Assembly (NCBI GenBank): GCA_964565895.1
Contig: CAZMGT010000029.1
Location: 1 to 43,261, forward strand
DNA: 43,261 nt
Direction: 5' to 3'
Source of the DNA: CAZMGT01 sp964565895
Lineage (GTDB): Bacteria; Armatimonadota; Zipacnadia; UBA1398; CAZMGT01
The notes below the pieces were generated by a model. That model was not told the origin of the DNA. It made no database searches and worked only from the letters and a program-made list of their open reading frames with translations. How positions within the stretch are numbered: the stretch's first letter is position 1; every line of letters starts with the position of its first letter. Below, piece by piece: positions 17,202 to 24,865 of the stretch. The position numbers and the translations under genes are program-made.

Positions 17202-17444
17202 CTAGCGCCAATACCGCGGCGGGGGCAGCCGCCGGCTCCTGGCCCGCTTCTCTGTGGCAAAGAACGAGAGGGCGAACAGGGCGAGCGCCCCGGCAATGGC
17301 CTTAAACCCGTCGCCCAGCGCACCGTTCATCAGCCACAGCACGCCCTGGATCCAGATCCCTAGGGCGAGCAGCGCGACGAGGCAGACGACGAACTCAAAT
17401 GCGGCGCTGTAACCCCGAGCTGTTCTCCCGCCGGTCCGCACCAT
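17202..17444 (-). CDS. Small two-helix membrane protein
   Basis: 80-aa protein, not recognised. ATG 17444 has GGAGGTG exactly 7 bases upstream, which makes this a convincing gene despite its size; an in-frame start at 17474 is less likely. There are two hydrophobic helices (FVVCLVALLALGIWIQGVLW and GFKAIAGALALFALSFFA) and a basic C-terminal tail (KRARSRRLPPPRYWR) that should stay in the cytoplasm by the positive-inside rule. It is upstream of the solute-binding lipoprotein in the same direction, so the two may share an operon. Confidence 0.65.
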   Translation of the reverse strand: MVRTGGRTARGYSAAFEFVVCLVALLALGIWIQGVLWLMNGALGDGFKAIAGALALFALSFFATEKRARSRRLPPPRYWR

Positions 17445-17521
17445 GGCGCAACACCTCCGCGCCCTCGCTCGCATACAGCGCCTGCACTGTTATTCTGCCC
17501 CGTCGGCCGCCCTGTTACACC

Positions 17522-17540
17522 CCGCTTTCTGAAAAAGCGG
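17522..17540. repeat. Short hairpin in the 5' region of the 80-aa gene
   Basis: CCGCTTT (17522-17528) and AAAGCGG (17534-17540) form a 7-base stem with a 5-base loop in the AT-rich gap between the divergent 80-aa gene and the NHL gene. Its role is unknown; it would lie in the leader of the minus-strand transcript if the promoter at 17594-17622 is used. Confidence 0.3.
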
Positions 17541-17593
17541 TAACGAATATCTTTCGAGCAAGTGAATAGCAAACTAAAACTTCGCCAAAATTA

Positions 17594-17622
17594 ATTCTCG
17601 CCGCCCGCTTGGCGCCTGTCAA
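17594..17622 (-). promoter_or_regulatory. Putative sigma70 promoter for the 80-aa gene and binding lipoprotein
   Basis: On the minus strand TTGACA (17622-17617) and GAGAAT (17599-17594) are separated by 17 bases. The -35 is perfect and the -10 matches 4 of 6. It would give a leader of roughly 140 bases containing the hairpin at 17522-17540. Confidence 0.35.
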
Positions 17623-17734
17623 CTGTGGGCTGCGCTTGCCGCGCGTTGCATGAAGGTCATTTGCCGGCGCGCAATGAAGCACCCGGCAAAACACGGGGCG
17701 GGCAGGCGTTTCCCCGGCGAGCGGAGGGAGCTTT

Positions 17735-18715
17735 ATGCGCAGGGTGGCATGGGTTGCCGCGGTTTTCCTGGCCGCGGCCGGCATCGTTTTGTACCAGGGG
17801 TGCCTCACAGGCCCCCCGGGTCTCCCCGGCACGAGCACCCCAGCGTTCGAGCTTCCCTACGAACACCAGAAAACGCTTTGCTCTTACGGCTCGGAGGCTG
17901 GCCAGCTAAACCAACCGACCGACGTGGCCATTGACCCCCAGGGCAACATTTACATAAGCGACGGCCTCAATCACCGCATCCAGCGGCTAACGTCGGCCGG
18001 CGCCCCTCTGGCCCAGTTTGGAAGCAGGGGCTCGGGCGCGGGGCAGTTTAACACGCCCAGCAGCGTTGCCGTTGACGCTCAGGGCAACGTTTATGTCGCA
18101 GACCGCTACAACCACCGCATCCAAAAGTTCTCGCCCACGGGCGAGCTTCTCGCGCAGTGGGGCCAGGAGGGATCGGAGGAGGGCAACTTCCGCGAGCCCC
18201 AGGGCATTGCCATCGGTCCCGAGGGCAACGTTTATGTCGCAGACACGGGTAACAACCGCATTCAGAAATTCTCCCCCTCCGGCCAGTTTCTGCGCGCCTG
18301 GGGCACGTGGGGCGACCAGCCCGGGCAGTTCAAAGGGCCGTCCGCGGTTGCCGTGGACTCCAGCGGCAACGTGTACGTCGCCGATACTTACAACAGCCGC
18401 ATCCAAAGGTTCAACTCCTCCGGCGTGTTCGATAGGCAGTGGGGCGAACACGGGAGCGAATACGGCCAGCTATATTGGCCGCGGGGGGTCGCTGTCGATG
18501 CCCAGGGGAACGTTTACGTCGCGGACACGGGAAATAGCCGCGTGCACAAATATAGCCCGAACGGGGTCCTTCTTTGCCTCTGGGGAACCCGCGGCTCCGG
18601 ACCGTCGGACCTCGACGCCCCTTATGGCATTGCCGTAGATGCCGCGGGCTTGGTCTACGTCGCCGACTACCGCAACGATCGCATTCAGGTATTCGCGCCC
18701 CCGCAGCAGCAGTAG
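17735..18715 (+). CDS. NHL-repeat beta-propeller exported protein
   Basis: 326-aa exported protein. The N-terminal signal ends at a weak lipobox (C23), so it may be a lipoprotein. The rest is six NHL repeats, each close to VAVDAQGNVYVADTGNNRIQKF followed by a WGxxGSxxGQF-like linker, which should close into a six-bladed propeller. NHL propellers bind proteins, sugars or RNA; nothing here points to a catalytic site. ATG 17735 is preceded by GGAGGGAG. It stands alone, facing the divergent 80-aa gene and convergent with the lipoprotein pair. Confidence 0.9.
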   Translation: MRRVAWVAAVFLAAAGIVLYQGCLTGPPGLPGTSTPAFELPYEHQKTLCSYGSEAGQLNQPTDVAIDPQGNIYISDGLNHRIQRLTSAGAPLAQFGSRGSGAGQFNTPSSVAVDAQGNVYVADRYNHRIQKFSPTGELLAQWGQEGSEEGNFREPQGIAIGPEGNVYVADTGNNRIQKFSPSGQFLRAWGTWGDQPGQFKGPSAVAVDSSGNVYVADTYNSRIQRFNSSGVFDRQWGEHGSEYGQLYWPRGVAVDAQGNVYVADTGNSRVHKYSPNGVLLCLWGTRGSGPSDLDAPYGIAVDAAGLVYVADYRNDRIQVFAPPQQQ

Positions 18716-18770
18716 CGGCCGCGGTTGGCGCAGCTCGTTGGGGCGCGCAGCGGCGGGAGGGCGCAAAAAG

Positions 18771-18804
18771 CTCCGCCCAGGCCTAACTTGGCGCCCGGGC
18801 GGAG
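18771..18804. terminator. Inverted repeat between convergent genes, possible bidirectional terminator
   Basis: CTCCGCCC (18771-18778) and GGGCGGAG (18797-18804) form an 8-base GC stem with an 18-base loop in the 113-base gap between the NHL gene and the convergent lipoprotein gene. An A-run (AAAAAG) lies on its left side, giving U residues for minus-strand transcripts. The position and stem support termination; the loop is large. Confidence 0.45.
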
Positions 18805-18828
18805 CAGCAGGTCGCCTTCCCCGCAAGC

Positions 18829-19593
18829 CTAGGGCACGGGAATCGTCACCTGGACGCTGGCATAGCCATCGAGCCCGTCGCTGTCTACCGCGCGCAGGCC
18901 CGCGGTATAGGTCCCCGCACCCAGGCCGCTGTAGTCATATGTCGGCGTCCAGTAACCATAAACGTCGTCCGGGGAGACATCGTAGGTGGCGTCGGCGGAG
19001 AAGCTGCTCGGGTCGCCGTCCCAGTTATACATAATCTCCAAGCGGTCGAGGTTAAAGTCTACGTCAAAGCCCTCGCAGGTAAACGTGACGACGTTGCTCC
19101 CCGTCGTCCCCGTGGCTTGGATCTCCGCCGAGGGCGCGGAGTTGGGCACCGGCGTGGGCGAGACGAGCGACATGGTAAGCGTCGCGGAAACCGTGGTGTT
19201 CGCGCGCACGGTAACCTCGGTGGTTCCCCATGCGTTAAACAGCGGCGGCTGCGGCGGCGGGTTCGACGTGTCATAGGCCCAGGCGACAAACCGCGTCCGC
19301 CCCACGGGGATGCTCGTTATGGTCACCGTAGTCTGCCCGCCACCCGGGGCAGGGGTAACGTCTCTGGCCAAATCCTCAAGCTCCGCGCCGTTCTGGTAGA
19401 CCTTAATCGTGATCAGGTCCGTCCCCGGGGCCATTTCCCGAGCTTGGACCCCCGCGGCGCTCGGCCAGTGGATGTGAAAGGTCACCGCGCCTGTCTCGCG
19501 CGCCTGGGGCAGGGGGCCACCGCAGCCCCAGGTAAACGCGAGAACCAGCACGAGGGCCACGAATGTGCGAGCAACCAGTTGTGCGATACGCAT
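18829..19593 (-). CDS. Ig-like exported (lipo)protein
   Basis: 254-aa exported protein. The signal peptide ends near C24, followed by GG; the lipobox is not canonical. The mature part contains a beta-sandwich-like domain (VTFHIHWPS ... ITIKVYQNGAEL ... VPVGRTRFVAWAYD) and a C-terminal PKD/cadherin-like stretch (SGLGAGTYTAGLRAVDSDGLDG). This is a typical extracellular scaffold or adhesin-like lipoprotein, with no enzyme motif. ATG 19593 is preferred over ATG 19599 because GAGGGG then sits 6 bases away. It follows another PKD lipoprotein by 24 bases. Confidence 0.75.
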   Translation of the reverse strand: MRIAQLVARTFVALVLVLAFTWGCGGPLPQARETGAVTFHIHWPSAAGVQAREMAPGTDLITIKVYQNGAELEDLARDVTPAPGGGQTTVTITSIPVGRTRFVAWAYDTSNPPPQPPLFNAWGTTEVTVRANTTVSATLTMSLVSPTPVPNSAPSAEIQATGTTGSNVVTFTCEGFDVDFNLDRLEIMYNWDGDPSSFSADATYDVSPDDVYGYWTPTYDYSGLGAGTYTAGLRAVDSDGLDGYASVQVTIPVP

Positions 19594-19617
19594 CGGCATC
19601 CCCTCAGCTCGCCATGC

Positions 19618-20223
19618 CTATTCGATTATCAAGTCCACGTCGCCGGTGTCCGGCGGCGGCTGCGTTACGGTAATCGTTACCGAGGCCGAGCCCTCAAGCC
19701 CCTCGTTATCCGTAGCGCGCAGCGTCGCCTCATATGTCCCGCTCAGGAGGTAGCGATGGAGAACGTTTTGCGGGGGCTCGGTGCTCGTATACGGAGGGCT
19801 GCGGTCGCCGTAATCGAGGGTATATTCCACGATTTGCCCGTCGTCCGTAGCTGTCCCGTCGAAGGTCACATCAAGCGGCGCGTTGCCTTGAGTGGGCAGG
19901 GCGCGCAGGGTAACTCGCGGCGGCTGGCCCGCGCCGGGCGTCGGGGTAACGCCCGGAGTGCCTGGGGTCGCTGTGGGCGTGGCCCCGGGAGTCGGCGTCG
20001 GCCCCGGAGTGCCCCCCGGTGTGGGCGTGGGGGTAGCGCCGGGCGTGGGCGTTGTCCCGGGAACGGCGGTCGGCGTAGGCGTAGCGAAAGGCGTTGCTGT
20101 GGGGGCAACGGCGGGCGTTGGCGTCGGCCCGGGAAGCTCGCCGACAAACTGCCGCGGCCCGCAGCCCAGCGCCCAGGCGAGCAATACGGCAAAGACAATT
20201 ACAAAAAACAATCGAATTCTCAC
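19618..20223 (-). CDS. PKD-domain lipoprotein with Pro-Thr linker
   Basis: 201-aa lipoprotein. The signal peptide ends at ALGC (C21). Residues about 31-102 are a Thr-Pro-Gly repeat linker (units such as TPTPGATP), then a PKD domain (VTLRALPTQGNAPLDVTF ... YTLDYGDRSPP ... SGTYEATLRATDNEGLEG). The linker is a likely spacer lifting the PKD domain off the membrane, and Thr-Pro tracts of this sort are often glycosylated. The start is uncertain: GTG 20223 fits the signal peptide but has only a poor ribosome site. It shares an operon with the next lipoprotein, and both carry the same DNEGLEG/DSDGLDG style of C-terminal motif. Confidence 0.75.
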   Translation of the reverse strand: MRIRLFFVIVFAVLLAWALGCGPRQFVGELPGPTPTPAVAPTATPFATPTPTAVPGTTPTPGATPTPTPGGTPGPTPTPGATPTATPGTPGVTPTPGAGQPPRVTLRALPTQGNAPLDVTFDGTATDDGQIVEYTLDYGDRSPPYTSTEPPQNVLHRYLLSGTYEATLRATDNEGLEGSASVTITVTQPPPDTGDVDLIIE

Positions 20224-20450
20224 GGGCAGCACCACCCTGCGCGGCCGGATCGTTTCCCTCGGCACACAAAACCAATGGTTGCGCTATGTCTACTGTTCAA
20301 CCACTGCCTGCCGCGTTTACCTACTGGCACGCTCTCTTTCTTGTTCGACGTTCTGGCTCCCTTCCCTGTCCCGCAATTTTGCCCCGCGCCCGGGCAGGCA
20401 AAAGAGGCGCGAGGGGGCCGCCCTGCGAAAGTGCACGGGGGAGGAAAACA

Positions 20451-21260
20451 ATGCCCAAGCGCACGTGGCCCATGCTCGTCTTCGCCGCTTTGGCGTTTGG
20501 CTTGCCGCAGTGGACGATCGTCGCCTTCTTGCCCGCGGCGTTCCTCGAGCGTTGGCGCATCGTGGGCTATGCGTTGCTTGCCGGGCACGCGTTAGGCATA
20601 GCGGTGGGCGCCCTGGGCGCAAGTTACCTGTGCCGCAGCGCTCCGGCAGGCGCTTCGCTGCTCGCCGCCGCGGTAGGCTGCCTCGGGCTGGCGGCAAGCG
20701 CCGCCAACCCCGCGCCGGAGCTGGCGGCGGCAAAGGGGCCATGGCTTGCGGCAACATTTGCCTGGGCCGCGGCAATGCTCCTCGCCGCGTGCCTTTTCGG
20801 CTGGGCCCTGGGCCGGCGCGCGCTGTGGAGGCTGGTCGAGGACTACCTCCGGGCAATGCCCCTTCGCTCGAAGGTAAGCGCCGAGCGCACCGCGCCCGGG
20901 CTTGCCCGCGCGGTGGTCGCCGGGCTTATCGCGGGGATGGCCTGTGTGGCCGCGGGGCTGCTCGTGCACAACCTGGTGCTCTACGGGCCGCCGGGGGCGC
21001 CTTGGGCCAGCGCCTTGGGCCTCGTCGCCCTGTCGCAGGGGCTGGCCTACCTTGCGGGAAGGGCCGCCGGCGCACAGGGGTGGCTCGCCGGCGGGGCCAC
21101 GGGCTTTGCCGGAGCCTTGGCTGCCGCCGTTGTCGTTCAAGCGGGGGCCGCGCTCGCCCCGCCGCTTGTTGCTCTGCTTTTCGCCGGAGGAGCGGCGGTT
21201 GTCGTCGCAGCGGGCTTTCTCGGCCAGTGGGGCAAGCAGCACGCGCCAACCGTGGAGTAG
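20451..21260 (+). CDS. Polytopic membrane protein, unknown
   Basis: 269-aa, very Ala/Gly/Leu-rich integral membrane protein with about seven to eight hydrophobic segments. ATG 20451 has GGGGGAGG at ideal spacing, so the start is firm; the open frame to its left is not part of the gene. A short basic loop (LVEDYLRAMPLRSKVSAERTA, about 125-145) separates two halves of similar hydrophobic pattern. I recognise no family motif. It precedes the TauE fusion gene by 202 bases. Confidence 0.7.
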   Translation: MPKRTWPMLVFAALAFGLPQWTIVAFLPAAFLERWRIVGYALLAGHALGIAVGALGASYLCRSAPAGASLLAAAVGCLGLAASAANPAPELAAAKGPWLAATFAWAAAMLLAACLFGWALGRRALWRLVEDYLRAMPLRSKVSAERTAPGLARAVVAGLIAGMACVAAGLLVHNLVLYGPPGAPWASALGLVALSQGLAYLAGRAAGAQGWLAGGATGFAGALAAAVVVQAGAALAPPLVALLFAGGAAVVVAAGFLGQWGKQHAPTVE

Positions 21261-21404
21261 GGCGAGAGAGCGAGCGCGAGCGTTTTCGCCTCAGAGCAGG
21301 GGAGGGCGTCGGCCCAAGCGAATATCGCGGCGAGCCCGGCGTCCTGGGCGCCTGCCCGGGGCGCTGAGTGGCACCTCCTGCGCAGTTATCCCAGCGTGTG
21401 CAGC

Positions 21405-21439
21405 GCGATGCGCGGCTGGTACCGTTCGCCGCGCATCGC
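21405..21439 (+). promoter_or_regulatory. Perfect 12-bp hairpin upstream of the TauE fusion gene
   Basis: GCGATGCGCGGC (21405-21416) and GCCGCGCATCGC (21428-21439) form a perfect 12-base stem with an 11-base loop that itself contains the palindrome GGTACC. It lies 23 bases before the TTG start at 21463. It could end transcription from the upstream gene, control the leader of the transporter mRNA, or be an operator. No T-run follows, which argues against a simple terminator. Confidence 0.5.
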
Positions 21440-21462
21440 TGTTACTGGAGAACAGAGCGACA

Positions 21463-23142
21463 TTGCACATCTACCTACCCGTTGCCGAAAACAGCGCAAG
21501 CACGCTGGCCGTGCTCGGCCTCGGCGCGCTTGTCGGCTTTCTCTCCGGGCTGTTTGGCGTGGGCGGGGGCTTTTTGCTTACCCCGCTGCTGATCATGCTC
21601 GGCATCCCGCCGACGATCGCCGCGGCCACCAGCCCAAACCAAATCGTCGCCGCGTCGTGCTCGGGAACGTGCGCCCATACGCGCGCGGGCAATGTGGACT
21701 TTAAGCTTGGCCTGCTCACCCTCGCGGGGAGCATGGTTGGGGGCCTAGGCGGAGTTGTGCTAATAAAAGCCCTGCGCACGCTCGGCGAAGCAGGGTTTGC
21801 CATTAGCCTAACGTACATTGTCATGCTCGCCGGCATCGGAGGGCTGATGTTCTCCGATGGGCTAAAGCAACTTCGCCGCGGCGCAAGCGAGGACAAGGAC
21901 AGCCCACCCCCACGCCGCTCGGCATTCGCCCGTGCGCTGGGCCGCCTTCCTTGGCCGACGCATTTTCCCCGCTCGCGCATAACGCTCTCCCCGCTAGCGC
22001 CCGTGCTCCTCGGGCTGGCCGTGGGGCTGCCCGCGGCGATTATGGGCGTTGGGGGCGGGTTTATTATGCTCCCCGCGCTGATTTACGTGCTCACCGTCCC
22101 CGTGCACGTGGCCGTGGGGACAACGTTGTTTCAAACAGCGGTTACCTGCGCAGTGGTAACCGTGCTCCACGCCTCGCTAAACCACACGGTAGACTTTGTG
22201 CTTGCCCTGCTGCTTTTCCCCGGCTCGGTGGTCGGGGCGCAGCTCGGCGCGCGGCTGAGCAGACTGCTGCGCGGCGAGCAGCTTAAGCTGCTCCTCTCGC
22301 TGGTTATCCTTGGGGTAATGGTTAAGATGCTCCTCGGGGTCGTCCTGCCGCCGGAGATACGAGTGGAGTATCCCTCCGAGCGCCGCGCCGGCGAGCAAGG
22401 GGAGAGTTTGCTCCACGCCACCGGCGAAACAGAGGTTGGGGTTGTGCTCAGCGTAGCTCCGCAGACCGTTGACATTGGGCTGGCGTTTAACGGCGCGCGC
22501 GTTGCCGTGCGCGCCACTTTGCCCGAGCAAGGGCCCGTTGCCGTGCTTCTCCTCGGCCGAGAGCGCCCGCTGGCTTTGAACAAGATAGAGAAATTTGCCC
22601 GGCTGCTTTGGAAAAAGGGCGGGACGGTTGTCTTCGCAAGCGTCCCCGAAGCGTACCTGGTGCAAACAAGCGCTGCGTTGAACGAGCTCGCCTCGCCCGA
22701 ACAACGCGCAGCCCTCGGCCTGGGCTACGAGGCCCTGCGCGAGAAGGCCTGTGCCCAAGGGGCAACCCCGGACGCACGCGAGCTGTTTGGCGAGCTCGTT
22801 AAGCTGAAAGAGCGCGAGGGCCTGTTCGCCGTGCGCCAAGCGCAGATAGCCCTCCCCACGCCGAACGGCCGCGGGCGCACGCTTCGCGCGGAGTTTTCCC
22901 TCCCCGCCTGCGCCCCCGCGGGGGAGTACGAGATACGGCTGTTTGGCCTACGCGGCGGGCAGCTTTCGCTGCTGGGCAGCCAGCGCATTGCTCTGCGCAA
23001 AACCGGCGCCGTGCGCACGATCTCCTATCTTGCGCGCGAGCGGGGGCTGCTTTATGGCATAGTCGCCGTGGCGCTTGCCGCACTAGCCGGGCTAGCGGTC
23101 GGTTTTATCTTTCGCGGCCACCGACGCGGAGAACGGGCTTAG
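21463..23142 (+). CDS. TauE/SafE transporter fused to a TIGR02186-like domain
   Basis: 559-aa fusion. Residues 12-295 are a TauE/SafE (sulfite/organosulfonate exporter-like) permease with the two glycine motifs FGVGGGFLLTPLL and MGVGGGFIMLPALIYVL. Residues about 325-553 match, by eye, the TIGR02186/Alph_Pro_TM protein encoded beside TauE in alphaproteobacteria: a beta-rich extracytoplasmic domain with LVKLKEREGLF, PAGEYEIRLFGLRGG and a last helix (LLYGIVAVALAALAGLAVGFIF). Here the two are one chain. The start is TTG 21463 (MHIYLPVAENS matches the usual TauE N-terminus); GGAG lies 12 bases upstream and no better start exists. The substrate is unproven; sulfur oxyanions are the family expectation. 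Confidence 0.85.
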   Translation: MHIYLPVAENSASTLAVLGLGALVGFLSGLFGVGGGFLLTPLLIMLGIPPTIAAATSPNQIVAASCSGTCAHTRAGNVDFKLGLLTLAGSMVGGLGGVVLIKALRTLGEAGFAISLTYIVMLAGIGGLMFSDGLKQLRRGASEDKDSPPPRRSAFARALGRLPWPTHFPRSRITLSPLAPVLLGLAVGLPAAIMGVGGGFIMLPALIYVLTVPVHVAVGTTLFQTAVTCAVVTVLHASLNHTVDFVLALLLFPGSVVGAQLGARLSRLLRGEQLKLLLSLVILGVMVKMLLGVVLPPEIRVEYPSERRAGEQGESLLHATGETEVGVVLSVAPQTVDIGLAFNGARVAVRATLPEQGPVAVLLLGRERPLALNKIEKFARLLWKKGGTVVFASVPEAYLVQTSAALNELASPEQRAALGLGYEALREKACAQGATPDARELFGELVKLKEREGLFAVRQAQIALPTPNGRGRTLRAEFSLPACAPAGEYEIRLFGLRGGQLSLLGSQRIALRKTGAVRTISYLARERGLLYGIVAVALAALAGLAVGFIFRGHRRGERA

Positions 23143-23177
23143 CACGTAACACGCCTCGCCCACCGGCGGCCGCTTGC

Positions 23178-24119
23178 TCAGCGCTGGGCGTTGGACAGAG
23201 CGCGGGCGTCGGCGCATTCCGCCGGCCGCCAGCGGCGATGCATCCACAGCCAGTGGTCGGGCCGCGCCCGCACGGCCTGCTCAAGCACGCGGTTGAACTG
23301 CTGCGCGTTGGCCTTGTCGTCGGCCTGGCGGTCGCCGGAGTTGACCAGTTGCATGGGCGGGGAAAGCTCGAACTCATACGTCCCATCTTGCTGGCGGAAG
23401 CAAAAGCCAATGATAATCGGCGCTCCCGTGCGCCGCGCGAAGACATAGGGCCCGATGGGCGTTGCCGCGGGGCGGCCGAAGAAGTCAACGATAGTGCTCG
23501 CCTCGATGCTGTGCTGGTCGCCGAGAATGCCCAAAATGCGATTCTCGCGCAGCGTGCGCAGAGCGGCGCGCGAGCTCGCGCGCGGGATAACGCGCATGCC
23601 GCAGGCGCTGCGCAGGCGATGGACCAAGCTTTCCGTGCGCTCGTCGTCCTGCGTGCGCGCAAGAACGTCAAGCGGAAAGCCCCCGAGAACAATGCGCCGC
23701 CCCATCCACTCCCAGTTGCCAAAGTGCGCGGTAAGGTAAATCGCTCCCTTGCCCTGCTCCAGCGCGCGGGCAAAGTGCTCCTCGCCGCGCATGCGCACTA
23801 GCTGGGCAAACTGCTCGTCGGAAATGCGGTCGACGACGAGGAACTCGAGCAACGTCGTGGCGATGTTCACAAACGCTCCCCGAGCAATGCGCCGCCGCTC
23901 GGCCTCGGTTTTCTCGGGAAACGCATGGCGCAGGTTATCCAAGGCAATGCGCCGCCGCGGAACCCACAGAACATAGGCTAGCCAGCCCAACAGGCGAGCC
24001 GCAGCGCGCACTATGCGCAGGGGCATGGGCCGCAGCGCCCAATATAGGGCAAACCAAAACGCGCGCGTAAGCGCGTTTTCCACTCTTTTCCTCAGCCGCG
24101 TCTTAGTTTTTCGGTTCAT
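23178..24119 (-). CDS. LpxL/HtrB-type lipid A acyltransferase
   Basis: 313-aa acyltransferase of the LpxL/LpxM family, which adds a secondary acyl chain to lipid A from acyl-ACP at the inner membrane. An N-terminal amphipathic/membrane segment precedes the catalytic H-x4-E motif H132-FGNW-E137. IGPYVFARRTGAPII and a terminal DHWLWMHRRW motif (HRRW is characteristic of the family) are also present. It overlaps the upstream kinase-like gene by 17 bases and lacks its own clear ribosome site, so it is probably translationally coupled. It is the last gene of the msbA operon. Which acyl position it modifies cannot be told. Confidence 0.88.
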   Translation of the reverse strand: MNRKTKTRLRKRVENALTRAFWFALYWALRPMPLRIVRAAARLLGWLAYVLWVPRRRIALDNLRHAFPEKTEAERRRIARGAFVNIATTLLEFLVVDRISDEQFAQLVRMRGEEHFARALEQGKGAIYLTAHFGNWEWMGRRIVLGGFPLDVLARTQDDERTESLVHRLRSACGMRVIPRASSRAALRTLRENRILGILGDQHSIEASTIVDFFGRPAATPIGPYVFARRTGAPIIIGFCFRQQDGTYEFELSPPMQLVNSGDRQADDKANAQQFNRVLEQAVRARPDHWLWMHRRWRPAECADARALSNAQR

Positions 24120-24843
24120 GGTGCGTCGCAGGGGAAGACCTCTGCCGCCGCTGCTTTAGCCACTTGTAAACCCGCCGATAGGCATGCGCGAGGCGCACAG
24201 CCAGCGGAGCGCACTCCAAAGCCTCCCGCTCCTCCTCGGTGAGCAGGTGCGGAAGGTGGCGCCGCTTCAATTTATATACGCCCTGCCAGTCGGTTTGTCG
24301 AAGCAGCCGGTAAATATAGTTGGAAAGCACCCGCCAGCGAGGCACGGGCCAAAACGCCGCGCCGAAGTCTACGATGCACGGGCGGCCGTCGGGCCGGCGA
24401 ATAATATTCTGCGCCGTCTTTAAGTCGCCGTGGGCCACCCCGCGGGCGTGGATATCTCTGATTAGCGCGGCGAGATCGTCGAAAAACTTGGCGTCGAGCT
24501 CGCCCTGGGGGATCTCGCTACACGGGCGGCCCTCTACGTAGCTGAGCACGAGCGCGCGGCGGTCGAGCAGGCGAAACAGCCTGGGGACGCCATCCAGCCC
24601 GCGCAGGCGGCGCAGAGCCTCGGCCTCGCGCCGCGCGATAATGGGGGCGGCGATGTTGCGAAAGAAAAAGCTCCCCTGGTCGAGGTCTTTAACTACCGCG
24701 CGGCGCCCCTCGGCTTCGATAAGATACATGCGCGACGACTTAGGGTTTTTAGAGCGAATGCGCCGCACGACGTAGCTTTTGAAGTTCTCCCTGGTAAGCC
24801 AGTCAAAGCCGGCGCTTTCCGCTAGTTTCGCCTCGTCGCTCAC
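24103..24843 (-). CDS. LPS-core-kinase-like protein (Kdo kinase/RIO-like fold)
   Basis: 246-aa protein-kinase-fold enzyme of the lipopolysaccharide kinase group. Visible catalytic residues are K52 (VVKDL), E73, the loop H138-GDLK-N146 and the metal motif D159-FG. Its place between msbA and an lpxL-like gene suggests it phosphorylates Kdo, heptose or another lipid-A-proximal sugar, replacing phosphate groups that stabilise the outer membrane. The start is GTG 24843 with a weak ribosome site, 22 bases after msbA; a TAA stop lies inside the next gene. An alternative is a RIO-type protein kinase, but context favours LPS. Confidence 0.8.
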   Translation of the reverse strand: MSDEAKLAESAGFDWLTRENFKSYVVRRIRSKNPKSSRMYLIEAEGRRAVVKDLDQGSFFFRNIAAPIIARREAEALRRLRGLDGVPRLFRLLDRRALVLSYVEGRPCSEIPQGELDAKFFDDLAALIRDIHARGVAHGDLKTAQNIIRRPDGRPCIVDFGAAFWPVPRWRVLSNYIYRLLRQTDWQGVYKLKRRHLPHLLTEEEREALECAPLAVRLAHAYRRVYKWLKQRRQRSSPATHHEPKN

Positions 24844-24865
24844 TGTCGGTCAGCCGCAGCCGGCG

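Noticed and set aside
19923..20133. Repetitive DNA resembling a tandem repeat or CRISPR-like array
   Set aside because: It encodes the Thr-Pro-Gly linker of the PKD lipoprotein; units are irregular in length and have no spacers.
20902..21462. Upstream extension of the TauE frame
   Set aside because: It overlaps the previous membrane-protein gene in another frame, and the family N-terminus begins exactly at TTG 21463.
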